NCBI GenBank assembly: GCA_023101725.1
Contig: JALJCO010013654.1
Location: 868,001-932,000 of the forward strand
Reading direction: 5' to 3'
Length of the DNA stretch: 64,000 nucleotides
From: Atherinomorus stipes
Taxonomy: Eukaryota; Chordata; Actinopteri; Atheriniformes; Atherinidae
Under the pieces are notes generated by a model. The model saw only the letters and a program-made list of their open reading frames with translations. It made no database searches and was not told the origin of the DNA. Both the position numbers and the translations under genes were made by a program. Positions 22,740 to 34,599 of this stretch are shown in pieces. The stretch's first letter is position 1, and each line of letters begins with the position of its first letter.

Positions 22740-25680
22740 GGCTGAGCCTTTCTTTTGTATTCAGTGGAGGTTATGACATCAAACATGGCCCACCTGAGCA
22801 AAACAGGAAAGCAAACTTATCTAGTTTCAATGTGAGAGGAAATATTTATCTTTTCATGTGGGCTTCATTCATGTGAAAGTAAATGTACATGTTGATTTTG
22901 TTGTTGGAAAACAGAGGGAGACAATAACTGCAGAAATTCACAAGCACAGGCAACAAATTCTTCATTTTGATATCATCTATCTTTTCCGCCCAGCTGGGTC
23001 CTGCAATTATACTGACATGAAATAATGTGGGTTTTTTTGTTTTTTGATGGAAGGTGAAAGGTAAAGAAAAAAAAATGGATGTGAAAATCTGAAAAAGTCC
23101 AGAAATAGAGAAACTACAAATTGAGATAAATTTGTGTTACAGAAATGTTTCTCATCCACTTGATCATCTCATGACCAGTCAGACTTCTTGTTGGACCCTA
23201 ACAGGTATCTTGCCCCTCAGGGTTTGAAAAACTGAAACACATCTGTAAAGTCTCTCCTCCTAATCTTCAGTGTTGTAAAAAAAACAAAAAACAAAACATT
23301 AAACCTGAGCCAATCCAAATAGTATCTATAGCAGTGTTGTCATGTCTTCCATTGAGAACACTCCTTTTTATTTTCCATTGTTTATTAATTTCCCTTTCTG
23401 CACTGTGTGATAGTGTATCTAAGACATTCAGGGAATCCCAGATGATATATTGCGAAACCTTGCAGGGACATGTCAAGGCAGACAGCTAAAACAGAGAAGG
23501 AAACACAGAGACATGGAGGTGGAATTCAAGGGACAGGCAGAAAAACTCTCAGGTAAAACCTCAAGTGATTATGCATCTAACATCGGGGTGAGAAAAAAAA
23601 AACAAAAATCATCCGCTGTGTGGAGTTTCCTCGTCATTAAAAGACTTGTTTGAGTAAAAGAATACTCTGCCTCTGTGTCAGGTATGCAGACCCAACTGGA
23701 CGCAGATGCTGCGCAAGTATAAATCCAGCTTAACAAGTGAGTGGTGAGGCCGCAAGATAGTGTTGACGTAGTTGGGTTCTGAGTCTGACACATCTCCTGC
23801 ATGCCACCTGCTCCTCCAAAATCCCCCAAAATATCAGTGGCTACATGAAAAACAGAAAGCATCACAGTATCCCTTTATTTGTATGGCACTTTTAACAACA
23901 GAAATGTTTCCAAAGTGATGCATATAAAATCAATACACTAAGAATATGTACATAAAACAATAAAAAGGAAATAAAACTAATTAAAAATAATACATAGTTA
24001 AAAAAAAAAGTTCAATTATAAACCAAGAAAGAAATTGACAAATGTATGGGGACTGTAAGGTGTCTGTCTAAATATAGTCCACTTACTTTTATATTTCACG
24101 GTTTGATCCTCTTTCCCATTTGTCTTATATCTTTGGTTGATGACCAACTTTATGAAAAACCCAAAATATGTAGTGCTTTGAACACAAAAGTTCAAAATTG
24201 TGCTCAATGATAAAGTAAAAGAAGTGTTCATGTGATTGTCTTTAAGATAAACAATTCCAGTTTATATGGCTGAGGCTTCCAGCTGATGAATGAACTTGTT
24301 CACATCAAACTCGCTTTTCTCTCTTGCACTTTTGACATTTGAGAGTCAGCCTAAACACTCCTCATACCCTTCTATGCGACCCCTATGTTTGGCTCATTTT
24401 TGTCCCAGTCTCTATGGTTACGGTCCACACACAGTCGCCTGAAATGGAACATGATGCTGAATGTTCCCCAGGCGTCCAGGAATGTAACCTCACGCCTTTG
24501 CCAGCTTGTTGCAGTCTTTGACAGAAAGTCTTACTCCTATGAGACTGGCAGTTATCAACAAGCTCATAACACTTCCTACGGCTTGTCTGTTTTGACATAC
24601 CCATGCTTGTGTGCTTATTTGCACATACTTCCTATGAGCAAATGTCCTGCTGCCCTTAAACAGAAATCATTAAACAACCAGCTGAACTCTGAGAGATGAC
24701 TAAGAAACAAAGGGGGCAGAAAATGAAGATGGAATAATCAGAGAATGTCTAATGTTGGCTTAAAACAACACTCACCAAGCCCAATAAAATCTTAATTCAA
24801 ATAAAAAATCTAAAATAATTTTGCCAAACCATGTGATGTTTCTCAAGCCTCAAATCCCTGTGGTTCTCAGTGGATCGCCTGTGTTACACTTGTGGGAGTA
24901 AGATAGGATAAACAGACGCTATAATCTGTGGAGCACTGCTGATGCTTCAGCCCCCAGGGTTCAGGGCTGGCCCTCTTAGCTTCACTCGGCTCCAAATACA
25001 ATAAAACTCCTCCTCAGAGCCAACCTACCTTTAGTTTATTTATCAGCGAATAAGATACTTTGGTGGAAATCAAGCCTTACGTGTGCCACAATGCAATGAC
25101 TCGTACAAAAATCCCTCAGATGTAAACTGTTGTGTTTATCCTCTTAAAGGGTTTTTTTTTTGTAAATTTTTTACTTTATTGTACCTTTAGCTATACTCAG
25201 AATCATGGTAGCAGTTCAGATTAGAAAAGTCAAACCACAGCATAGAGAGTTGCTGTGTTTTTGCATAACAGGTGTTGCTGAAGGCACAAATCTAAAACAG
25301 CAGGCAATCATTTAGCAAGCCAAAAACACATTTGTCACGACATTAGCTGTATGAGATTCACTCTCTTTTCTTGGCATGTTTGTTCTTCAGACAAACATGT
25401 TTATTTATCTTAAGATTGGACACAAGATTTATTTAAAAATATGATAATATCTTTAATGAACTGGCAACCATATTAACAGAATGCTATAGAGGATTGCTCT
25501 TGAGAATTCATGATCAAACTGAGAAGTTATCATTTACTACAGTAAAACTGGAATATAAATTAGACAACAGTTTTTACAGCCAGTAACAAAATCCACTATT
25601 TGATAAAACAATCCAATCTGATGTGAATACTTGTGGATTCCTGAGTGATTAATGAGAAAAAGGATTAAAAATAATTGAAA
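22740..25680. other. Intergenic, no gene recognised
   Basis: No open frame with family resemblance. A stretch near 23875-23990 (CCTTTATTTGTATGGCACTTTTAACAAC and following) resembles a minus-strand LINE tail but is too degenerate to bound firmly. Confidence 0.5.
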
Positions 25681-25689
25681 GATTTAAGA

Positions 25690-27160
25690 TAATGAGCCCT
25701 GAGTTTGTGAACAAGTCTACTTGTGTTTTGCGGACTTGGAGAAGGTGCTCGACTGTGTCCCTCTGGGAATTGTGTGGGGGTGCTTCAGGAGTATTGAGTA
25801 CCAGACCCCCCTTTATGAGCTGCTTGGTCCCTACAACCAGTGTCAGAGCTTGGTCAACATTGTTGGCTGGGAGTCAGATTCATTTCTGGTGAGGATTGGA
25901 CTCTGCCAAGGCTACCTTTATCTCTGATTCTGTTCATAACTCTTTTCAACAGAATTTCAAGGCACAGCCGAGGTGTTGAGGGGATCCAGTTTGGTGGCTT
26001 CAGGGTATTTGCTTTTGATAATGTGGTTCTGTTAGTTTCGTGGCTTTTGTTGGGCCATAATGGCCAACTCTCACAACCAATTGTGAAGCAGTTGGGATGA
26101 GAATCAGTGCCTTCAAATCTGAACCATGGTCCTGGAATGGAAAAGGGTGGAGTGTCCTCTGCAGGTTGGGAATGAGGTCCTGCTCCAAGTGGAGGAGTTC
26201 AAGTATCTCGGGGTCTTGTTCATGAGTGAGGAAAGGATGGATGGAGGATGGATCGGTGCGGTAATGCAGACTCTGCATTGGTCTGTCTTGGTGAAGATGG
26301 AGCTGAGTCAAAAGGCAAGGCTTGAAATTTACCAGCTGATACATTTCCACCCTCACCTATGGTCACATCTGTGGGCGGTAGGGCTGCGTCATATCATACC
26401 GTTCATGAATAAATGTAGGACAAGGGTTAAGGGTCTCGACCTCTGTTATACATGGTCCTGCTCAGGTTATGCAGCCCATTTCCATTGGAAAAGCTTTTTG
26501 CTTAAACTAGCTGACGGTAAGGGATTTGCAACTTCCGCACTGTTGATTTTATACAAAGTTATAACTTTAATGCACATCAGAAACAGCTACTTGTTAAAGT
26601 GAAAAGAAATTACAAATTTTCATTTGCACAAATAAAGTTGTGTAATTTTCAAGTATTTTGCCTTGGTCAATGATATCGCCAGTTATATCGTTATCCCGAA
26701 TCTTATCATTTATATCGTGATAAATATTTTGGGCCATATCGCCCTGCCCTAGTGGGCAGTGACCAAAAGAATGAGATTGTGAAAACAAGCGGCCAAAATG
26801 AGTTTCCTCCGCATGGTGGATGGGCTCTCCCAGATAAGGTGAAAAGCTCAGTCATCCGGGAGGTGGTTGGGATAGAGCCACTGCATTCCACATTGAGAAG
26901 AGCCAGATGAGCTGGCTCGGGCATCTAGTTAGGATGCCTCCTGGATGCCTCCCTGAGGAGGCTTTCCAGAGGGAGGAGATCCAGGGGAAGAGCCAGGACA
27001 CACTGGAGGGTCTTGTTTCTCAGCTGGCCTGGGAACGCCTTGGGATTCCCCTGAGGAAGTAGGAAGAAGTGAAAGAGGGAAGTCTAGCCTTCTTTGCTTA
27101 GGCTCCTGCCTCCATGACTCGACCCTGGATGAGTGGCAATAAATGGATGGATGGATAAAT
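25690..27160 (+). mobile_element. Degenerate LINE (non-LTR retrotransposon) reverse-transcriptase fragment
   Basis: 5'-truncated copy. Conceptual pieces FADLEKVLDCVPLGIVWG, GVEGIQFGG, KRVECPLQVG, VEEFKYLGVLF and ELSQKARLEIY correspond to the RT and post-RT region of a very common fish LINE. The typical FADD catalytic block is corrupted (a FAFDNVVLLVS-like reading), and frames are shifted and interrupted. The 3' end has the usual (ATGG)n-type tail at about 27145-27170. It is interrupted at 26379-26751 by a second element. The family (Rex1-like or other) is not firmly assigned. Confidence 0.85.
26379..26751. mobile_element. hAT-like non-autonomous element inserted into the LINE
   Basis: A 373-bp block interrupts the LINE sequence. 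Its left end TAGGGCTGC and right end GCCCTGCCCTA are inverted, with the ATATCG-rich ends typical of fish hAT elements. It is flanked by GTGGGCGG (26371-26378) and GTGGGCAG (26752-26759), an 8-bp target duplication with one mismatch, as hAT elements make. Confidence 0.8.
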
Positions 27161-27174
27161 AAATGGAGATTGTA

Positions 27175-28870
27175 GACACTTTGGGACAGTTACATTTTCA
27201 CTGTTTCAAGTTTTTTCTTTGATTCACTTCAGTTTAATTTTCAGTTTCTTCTAATAGGTTTAAGTTAACAGCTCAAATAGTTTTACAGTTTTAAATTCTG
27301 TAATCACATGACCAAATGCTACTATATCCCTAACTGTTGCAGTCGATACTCAGATAGTCAAGTGATAACATCCACATCCAAGCTCTGCCTCGTTTGCAGT
27401 GGGGGAGGGGGCCAGGGGGTGGGGCTGCTAATCTAACCTGAAGCCTTTTCCTCATGAGACATGTCTGAGATGTCTTCCTTGGTAGGTCCCTGGCATGCTT
27501 TGATACACAGTACAACATATTCACATTAACACCTCTTCCCCTTGGCCCTCCTCTCTGTTTTGCAGACGTAAAGTGCACCGTTTCCTTAGAGGATCACTGC
27601 ATGGCAGCCATTTATCCGGTTGATTGCTAACAAGCTAGATGGTCGTCCTACTCAGTTAACAGGACATGGTGTCCATGGTTTCAAGAAACACCGTCAAATT
27701 TTGATTAATCTAACCACGGAATAGTTTTAACCTGCATTTGTGGGTTGCACTGTGAACTGTGTTCAGGGATGTCTGGAGGGGCTTCTAAACCTATGCAGTG
27801 ATTTCCAGGCGAGAATCCTGCCTGTTTTTAATGCAGCGCTGCCTGAAGGAAGTTGAGACAAAATAAATTTACAGTTCTAAGTGCTGTTTTGACAGGAGAA
27901 GCTTCCTGGATGTTTTATGCTCAGTTAGGCTACATGAGTGGTTTCAGTAGATGGATAAATGCAGAGGTGGGTGTTGCCTACACTGTTCCATGTTTTGTTT
28001 CCTCCCTTTGGGGGTCAAAGAATCTCTTTTCCCTACACTGAGTCTTCTGATGAATGTTTGTTGTTGCAACACATGTTTTGGTATCTGACAAATGTGTGTT
28101 TGCAGCTCAGAAAGAACAGAAAAAACAAAGTGACAAGCCCCTGCATGCCACAGAGCAGCATCCACTTGTGGTCTTTACTTGATTAGACGAAGCAGCTTGA
28201 GGCTATGACTTTGTTCCATTATGTGTGATCTTTGGTTCTGATGCCATGAAGGTAAATTCAAAGTGATAAAGCAACATCAAGGATCATTTTCAATGATTCA
28301 CAGATCATTTGAAATCTGTCTGATGGTTAAAAAGAAAGTTTCTAATGAGTAGTGGGGTGGGGTATTTTCTTTGTGTGTGCATGCAACTGTTATATTGTTA
28401 AGAACTACTGTATTTATATATTGGTTAATTTTTTCTTATGTCCTCTAATCCTAAAAGACCATTAAACTGCTGATAATAGTATTTTCCTACGTTGGTGTTG
28501 GTGTGTCAGCCAGTGTTTGCGTAATCGTATTTTCCTAAGTCAGTATTTCTCTCTTTATATACGACTGATTTGCTTGTGTCTTCTGTTCAGTTACTTAGAC
28601 TCCTCGAGGATTTCTGTGGAAAATAATGAGTAATACAGCAACTGCTGAATGGATGAATCTGATCAAACAGAGACAGGATTTTGCTGACATAAATGGAGCT
28701 TTTAGCAGTTTGTTTTTTTTTATGGCTCAATGATTCAGGATCTTCTCAGTCAGCAATAATCAATCTGCAAGTCAGTGGTTTTACAATCAATATGAATCTG
28801 AGCTGACAGACATGTGAGGATGGCAGAGGTGACAGACTGACTAACTTTTAGCACATTATGCTATGTCTCA
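27175..28870. other. Intergenic, no gene recognised
   Basis: Mixed-composition sequence without convincing coding or repeat signatures. Open frames here are short and lack splice-consistent neighbours. Confidence 0.5.
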
Positions 28871-28876
28871 GTGCTG

Positions 28877-29098
28877 CACTGCAAAAACTCCAATCTTAGC
28901 AAGTACATTTTTCTCATTTCAAGTCAAAAGATTTCATTACACTCAAAATAAGACAAAATTACTTAAAGTGAAACATTTCACTAAGATATAGGAACCTGTT
29001 TTATGGCAAGCAATCTTATTTCAAATCTTATCAAGAAAATTTTGCTTGATAAAAAACTTCTTGCTTGGCAGATTTTTTTTGTTTTGCTTATAATTAGC
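28877..29098. mobile_element. MITE fragment (CACTGCAAAAACTC type)
   Basis: Begins CACTGCAAAAACTCCAATCT and carries CAAGTACATTTTTCTCATTTC, ATTACACTCAAAATAAGACAAAATTACTT and CTTGCTTGGCAGATT. This word order is familiar from a high-copy fish DNA-transposon-derived repeat. The matching right-hand terminal repeat is missing, replaced by A-rich sequence. Confidence 0.65.
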
Positions 29099-29469
29099 AA
29101 AAAAAAAAAGAAAAAAAAAAATATTCCTAATACAAATATTCAAGTTTAGATTCTACAAGCATGCAAGAACTGGTGAAGTGTATTGCCCACCCACACACCC
29201 ACACACCCCCTCCCCCACATACACACACACCAACCTGCACACATTTTAGTGTTATAATGTTTTATGCCAACAGGACACATGCAGCTTGCAGTTCTATCTT
29301 TTCTTGTTGTCCACTGCTGTCCATTTCCTCAAATGCTGTACTTATTATTTTTTTACATCCAGCAGAGATCATTAAAAATCTTTTAAAGAATTGTGTAGCT
29401 TTTTAACATCCAATTTCAAATAATTTCAATAAACTGCTGTCTGCTGCTATTTTCCTGTTTTCCATGTAT

Positions 29470-29740
29470 TCAGTTTAATTCAACTCAGTTTGAAAAAAAA
29501 AAAAGTATCAACTTGAACAAATTTCAATGCAGTCAAGTTCATAAAGTCAAATTCATAATAATCAACACCTATCTAATTCATTATAATTGTAGAAAGCCAA
29601 ATTTATTGTATCTCATCTTCAATGTCCTGCTCTGAGCATGGAGGAAAACTTTCTTTGGACAAGAAGAAACCTCTTGCACAGCCAGAGGGAGGACAGCCAT
29701 CTGGTTGATTGGGAGGAATGAGCGAACAAATGGATAACCT
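29470..29740 (-). mobile_element. Diverged teleost LINE-tail-like repeat, reverse orientation
   Basis: Contains GGAGGAAAACTTTCTTTGGACAAGAAGAAACCTC and GGACAGCCATCTGGTTGATTGGG, diverged versions of a repeat very common in fish (GGAAAAACTCCC..AGGAAGAAACCTC..GGCCATCTG). Family identity is by memory only. Confidence 0.5.
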
Positions 29741-31366
29741 GATTACAGCTAAATCTGGTGCTCAGTTTGTGGCTCAGACTGATTTATAGAATGACCAGTT
29801 AGATTTGTTATGACATTTTGTAAGAATAAATTTACAGAAGCTCTGAGTTTCCCTTTAGATTTTAGAGGGTGGACGGGCCGGGGTTCTGGCAGGGTTGGAG
29901 GATTGTGTATGTCACGGCTGGGGTGGGGGTGCAGGCTTGGGTAAAGAGAGGGGGGGGATTGGGGTCCAGAGGGGCGGATGTGCGCCGCTGGCCCCTTTGT
30001 GGTGAAGGCCGGTCGCCTGGCCGTGGGGGCGGCCATGCCTGCCCTCTTCTGCCCTGGAGGGATCCCGGGAGGCAGGGGTACCTAATGCCGGTAATGGCTC
30101 ATCTTCCAAGGGGGAACTCACACCCCCCTGGCCTCCCTTCCCAAGACCTCTCTCCCCCTCTGCTACCTTACACACACACACGTAGGGTCTTGGGGAGGGC
30201 GCGTGTCAAGAGGGCGTGGAAAAGGGGGGCACCACAGTGCTTCTGTTTGCCGCATCTAGAGACAGCCTGCTCCCCAGTTTTAACCACACTTAGACACCTA
30301 CACATGAAATAACGACAGCTTACAACCACTTCTGAGAGGCAGGCCATATAGCGTGTGAAAAGAGGGGGGGTGCCGGTTGGGTGATCATACCACCTACGCG
30401 ACCCCACTCCCGACATGACTTGGTACTGCCTCTCAGTTTTAACTGCAAACAATACACATCGTACACACAGCCACGAGCGGGGGAGGAGAGGGAAACAGGG
30501 TCCTTCTCTACCCCGGTCTCTCGGGCACTACTGGGGGGAGGGGGGGCAGTGGCTGCTTCACGTGCTAGTGGACATGGCCGGCTGCATTGCGGGGGATGCC
30601 TGGCCTGCTGCGTCCGGGAGTGGGGGGGTGTGTGTTCTGGGGGCTTGGAGTTCGCGGCTCCTTCCCCGGCCCGGGCTATCACCCAGGAGGCACGGAGGCA
30701 AGGGTAATAGTGAGGTGGGTGTATGAGGACAAATGAATGAGAGCGTGAAAGAGGAAATGTGGGAGGGAGGAATTTGGGCTGGAAGAGGGAGGAGATGTGG
30801 GTGAGTGGTCGGAGGAAAGGGGGATTGGGGAGGGAGGCGTATGCTTGTGAGTGTCTGGTAGGGATGGTCGTGAGGGTCCAAAGAAAGAAGGGTGGGAGAG
30901 TGACAAGTCAGAGGGAAGGGGTGGGGCCGGACATGTATGGAAGGGAGTGTATGGGGTACTGGGGTATAGGGAGGTGGGGGCGTATGTGGTGGGTGGAGGG
31001 AGGGGTCGGTGCAGGTGTGTGGGGGGAGTGCATGTGGGTGTTAGAGGGCATCAGGAGGTGGGGAGTATGTGTGGAGGGCAGAGGGAGGAGGGTGTTGGGG
31101 GTGGAGGGAGGAGTGAGAGTGGGTATGTAAAGTTGGAGAGCGGAGCAATGGGTGCATGTGTGTGTGGGGGGGGGAGTTAACATGTGGCTGTTGGGGGTAT
31201 GGGTGTGGGGAGTGAGTGTGGTGGTGGTGAAGGGGGATGGCAGCAGTGGTAGCGCCCTGGTGTCAAGTGTGCGGGGCAGGGACGTCAGGGTGGGGGCTGG
31301 CCTGTCCTAGGGGGTTGTGGTCTAGGGGGGTCCGGTCCTCCTGGGCTCCGGTTGGGAGCCTGGGCT

Positions 31367-31386
31367 GGGGGGGGGGGGGGGGGGGG
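31367..31386 (+). repeat. Run of 20 consecutive G
   Basis: An uninterrupted homopolymer inside the G-rich block. It is able to form G-quadruplex structure and is a likely site of length error in sequencing. Confidence 0.95.
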
Positions 31387-31849
31387 CTGCTCCTGGGCGC
31401 TTGGGCCCTGGGCCCGGCACTGTCCCTGACCTGGGGGCGGCCAGCGCCTGGTGGGGTCGGCTGCTGCCGGTCTTGGTCCGCTGGGGCCTGGACCCCGAGA
31501 CCGCGGGGGGCTCCGGCTGGGGCCGACTCTTGCCGCCCTCTGGGCGATGCATGTCTGTTCTTTTGGAGAGGTGGCTGGGATCTGGGCCTCTGGGTGACTT
31601 CTGGGGGCCTGGGTCATGAGCTTTGCGGGCTTCCTCCTCCTTGCAGAGACGAGGCTGCATCTGCATGACTGTATCACCATGGAGCACCCTTTATTATGCA
31701 TGTTGACACTGTGACGCTGCTTCCCATTGTGCTGATTAGGTTTCAGTTGTCGGGATTGCTTATTTTGTTTTCCAACAGAGACCTTGGGATGTTGTTTAGG
31801 GATTTCTGTACAGATGCACCAGTGAACTGTGTAAGTGGATTCATGTTTT

Positions 31850-31881
31850 CTCTCTCCTCTCTCTCTCTCTCTCTCTCCTCC
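31850..31881. repeat. (CT)n microsatellite
   Basis: Mostly CT dinucleotides with short interruptions, near the 3' end of the G-rich repeat. Confidence 0.9.
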
Positions 31882-31999
31882 TCTTTCTCAGTCCTTTCTT
31901 TCTGTTCCACTAACTTTCATTTCTCCCTTGTCAAGCCCAGCAGTATGGTATGGAATGTTGTTATAAACAAATGTTTAATTAAAGAAATAAAATGAATAA

Positions 32000-32925
32000 A
32001 CAGGATATCAAGGGGAGCCTTGTGTTCATAAAGCTCCCCTTGGCAAAGCAAAACTGTTCAACACAATAAAGCAATCGGATTTCCATTCTGCTTGCTATGA
32101 TGCTGGACAGGACAAGTAAAGAGAGAGAGAGAAAAAAAAGATTTTAGAGACCTGGCTTAGAAGTTGCTGAGAGGCTTTCTAGGAAATTTTGTGCAACACC
32201 CTGAGGATGAGTCTTGAATCTTTTGACATTTATTTCCTTACTAAAGTGATTAATCACTGATTTTGAACTAATCTTTGATTTGTTCAAATTGAACAATTTT
32301 CAAAACTGATGTCTGTCGCAGTTTCTAATTACCAAGCACTACCCTAATGAAGATATGCGATTACAAAAAGAAAGGGATATGGAGAGTGACATGCAGCATG
32401 GGAGGATGGGAACCGGAGATGTTGCAGTTTATTTTGACCACTCTGCATACGGGTGATTCCAAACAACCCTTCAGTGATAATCAGCTTTATTTGCACATAT
32501 GCAAATTAGTCCATAAACAGATATAGTAATTAGGCACAATGAAAAATGAGCAGTATTTCTTCTAAAAATATATTGTGTACGTGCATTTCATTTCCATTAT
32601 ACTTATCCTTCATTTGTCATTTCAAGAATTTACCAACTTCCTCTCGCCTCAGTTTCACATCAGTATTGAGTTTTTCCATGGACTAGATCACTCTGTGTGT
32701 GTGCCCCCTTAGTTCTCCAGTGACCTTTAGTCTTTTTCTGATGCATGGTTTCATTGTCGTAACTCATGCTTGTGAAGGTATTGAATAAAGACATCCCTAG
32801 ATTTCACTTAATTATTTTTTTCTTTTTTCATAACAATGAAAATGAAGATTTCTTTCTTTTAGTTTTTTGGGGGAAAAAAGAAAAGTCCCGGGTTTATTTT
32901 TTAATCTTCTTTCATGTACTGTACC
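32000..32925. other. Intergenic, nothing recognised
   Basis: AT-rich sequence with short homopolymer runs; no gene or bounded repeat seen. Confidence 0.5.
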
Positions 32926-33627
32926 ACTAGGGCTGTATTCCTAAAGATTTTTAGTGCAAAGAGTTGCTCCTAGTGGCCAAATTCTAAGAAAATTCTTAGA
33001 ATCATGTTTTCTTAGAATTTCTCCTAAAAGTTAAGAGTAGATCCTAGATAAAAACTATTCCTGAAGAATTTAAGCTCTTAAGAGAGCTCCTAAGGTGAGA
33101 TCTGGTAAGAGCAGGAAAGAGGACTTTTAAATGGTTAGTAGTTCCCTAAGAGAGGACAAAATGGTGGAGGAGAGATGTTCAAACACTGGATGGAGTGAAT
33201 TAATGAAAGGCTAAAATTGGGTCGGCAGGAAAGTTTGAGGTTGATCTCATTATAGTGCACTTCTCCAACCACGGCACAACGCAGTACCACCTGAAATGAA
33301 AGTCATAACACATTTTTTGCTATTGCAATGAAAAAGAAGCAAACGCTGTTTCTCTCAGCTGGTTTCCTTGTTTTTTCTTTTCCATTACTGTTCATGGTTT
33401 GTGATAGATTTGAAAACCAACAACACTGCTTTTATAGGCCGGTCAGCAATCAAGACATTTCTGAAAGCTAGCCCTTTTACCCTATTAATAAGTTGAGTTA
33501 TACGTTAAAAGCTGAAAGTGAAAAAAAATGTACAATGTAAGTGTGTCATGTACTTATTGTGCATGGGTCTTATGTGGGGGTGGGAGGAACAGGTTTTCAT
33601 GTTTTTATTATTTTTAATTTTTGTTAA

Positions 33628-34098
33628 AGGTACAGTATGTAAAAATAAAGGTAGTGCCAGAAAAATGGATATATCTTAAAACTGGTTTTTATTAAGTGTT
33701 CGCTGTAGAATGTATTATTGTTTTTTCTTAGAATGAGTAATTTATATCTCTTGCTGGGAGTGCACATATGGAGGCTGCCATTTTGTCCCTGAATGGACAA
33801 AACAATGTTTGTGAAATAAAACCTTGCTTTAAAACAGCTGTACCTGTTTGTTTAATGGGAGTTAGAGACTGTTTGGGATAGTAATGCCTTAAAAGACATA
33901 AAAAGAATAGTCACTCAAAGTACAGGCATAGCTACACCTGAGACCACTGGATCCACTCGCAGATTAAAACATCTTTATGTCTGAGAGAATTTTGGCCACT
34001 AACAGCCACCGTACATGAAGACATTTGAAAGAAAAAATCTTTTCTTTCAAATACCCGTCTTGACCACCAGATGACAGTAATTTCTACATACTGTACCT
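33628..34098. mobile_element. TTAA-flanked MITE nested inside the Harbinger-like element
   Basis: Bounded by TTAA at 33624-33627 and 34099-34102. The ends AGGTACAGTATGTA and TACATACTGTACCT are perfect inverted repeats over 14 bp and extend to 19 bp with one mismatch. No coding capacity. The TTAA target is piggyBac-like. Confidence 0.85.
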
Positions 34099-34102
34099 TT
34101 AA

Positions 34103-34166
34103 GCACTTTGTGTTGCATTTATTGTACGAAAAGTGCTCTATAAATAAAGTTTGATTTGATTTGATT
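34103..34166 (+). mobile_element. LINE 3'-tail fragment with TTGAT repeat
   Basis: GCACTTTGTGTTGCATTTATTGTACG..AGTGCTCTATAAATAAAG followed by TTTGATTTGATTTGATT is a typical teleost LINE 3' terminus. Its upstream part probably continues before 33624, split by the TTAA MITE. Confidence 0.7.
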
Positions 34167-34599
34167 CTGTGCAATTGGACCTAAGTTTTCACACATTTTG
34201 TAGGATAATTTTAAACAATAGCTTACTATTCATTTAACCGAAATTTTCTTTAAATGTGAAAATATAAATTACAATCACAAAGTCTTCATAAGATTAAGTG
34301 TGATGAAGTTTATCGATTGGAGTGGCCGCCCTTTGCCCATCATCACCAAAAGTACATTTTTGTCTAGATTTTAGGATCAGCCAATCACAGCTTTTGAAAT
34401 GATGAGTCATACCTAGCGATGGGGTCAACCACATCTCCTCACTAAGATAGGAGTTTCTATCCATTCCTTGCTCAGAGCTCTCTAGGAATGTTCTGGAATC
34501 ATTCCTGAGCTTAGACTCCTTGCTAGGAACTTTTTAGGTTAGGTTGGGAGCGCTCTGAGAGGATTTTCAGAATCTTTAGGAATATGGGCACTGGTCTTT

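Larger units (their letters stand above)
29860..31995 (+). repeat. G-rich dispersed repeat of about 2.1 kb (probable retroelement remnant)
   Basis: From about 29860 to 31670 the plus strand is strikingly rich in G, unlike its AT-rich surroundings. It then returns to normal composition, with a (CT)n tract and an end reading AAAGAAATAAAATGAATAAACAGG. The 3' section (AACAGAGACCTTGGGATGTTGTTTAGGGATTTCTGTACAGATGCACCAGTG) looks like a repeat seen in other fish. Long open frames on both strands here are a by-product of base bias: they are Gly/Arg/Trp-rich or Pro/Ser-rich with no domain. The element class is unknown. Confidence 0.55.
32929..34589. mobile_element. PIF/Harbinger-like non-autonomous element (with nested insertions)
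   Basis: The left end AGGGCTGTATTCCTAAAGATTTTTAG pairs with the right end CAGAATCTTTAGGAATATGGGC as an imperfect terminal inverted repeat (TATTCCTAAAGAT core). ACT trinucleotides flank both ends (32926-32928 and 34590-34592), fitting the 3-bp target duplication of this superfamily. Sub-terminal repeats of the TTCTAAGAAAATTCTTAGAA kind occur on the left. No transposase frame is visible. A LINE tail and a TTAA-flanked MITE lie inside. Confidence 0.7.

Noticed and set aside
25692..26602. Functional reverse transcriptase gene
   Set aside because: Frames are shifted, the catalytic block is altered, the 5' end is missing and a second element interrupts it.
29869..30312. 147-residue open frame and overlapping frames in the G-rich block
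   Set aside because: Gly/Arg/Pro-rich products of base bias, present on both strands, with no domain or splice context.
31237..31701. Overlapping 143- and 138-residue open frames on opposite strands
   Set aside because: They span a 20-G homopolymer and have biased composition; long frames arise because stop codons are rare in G-rich sequence.
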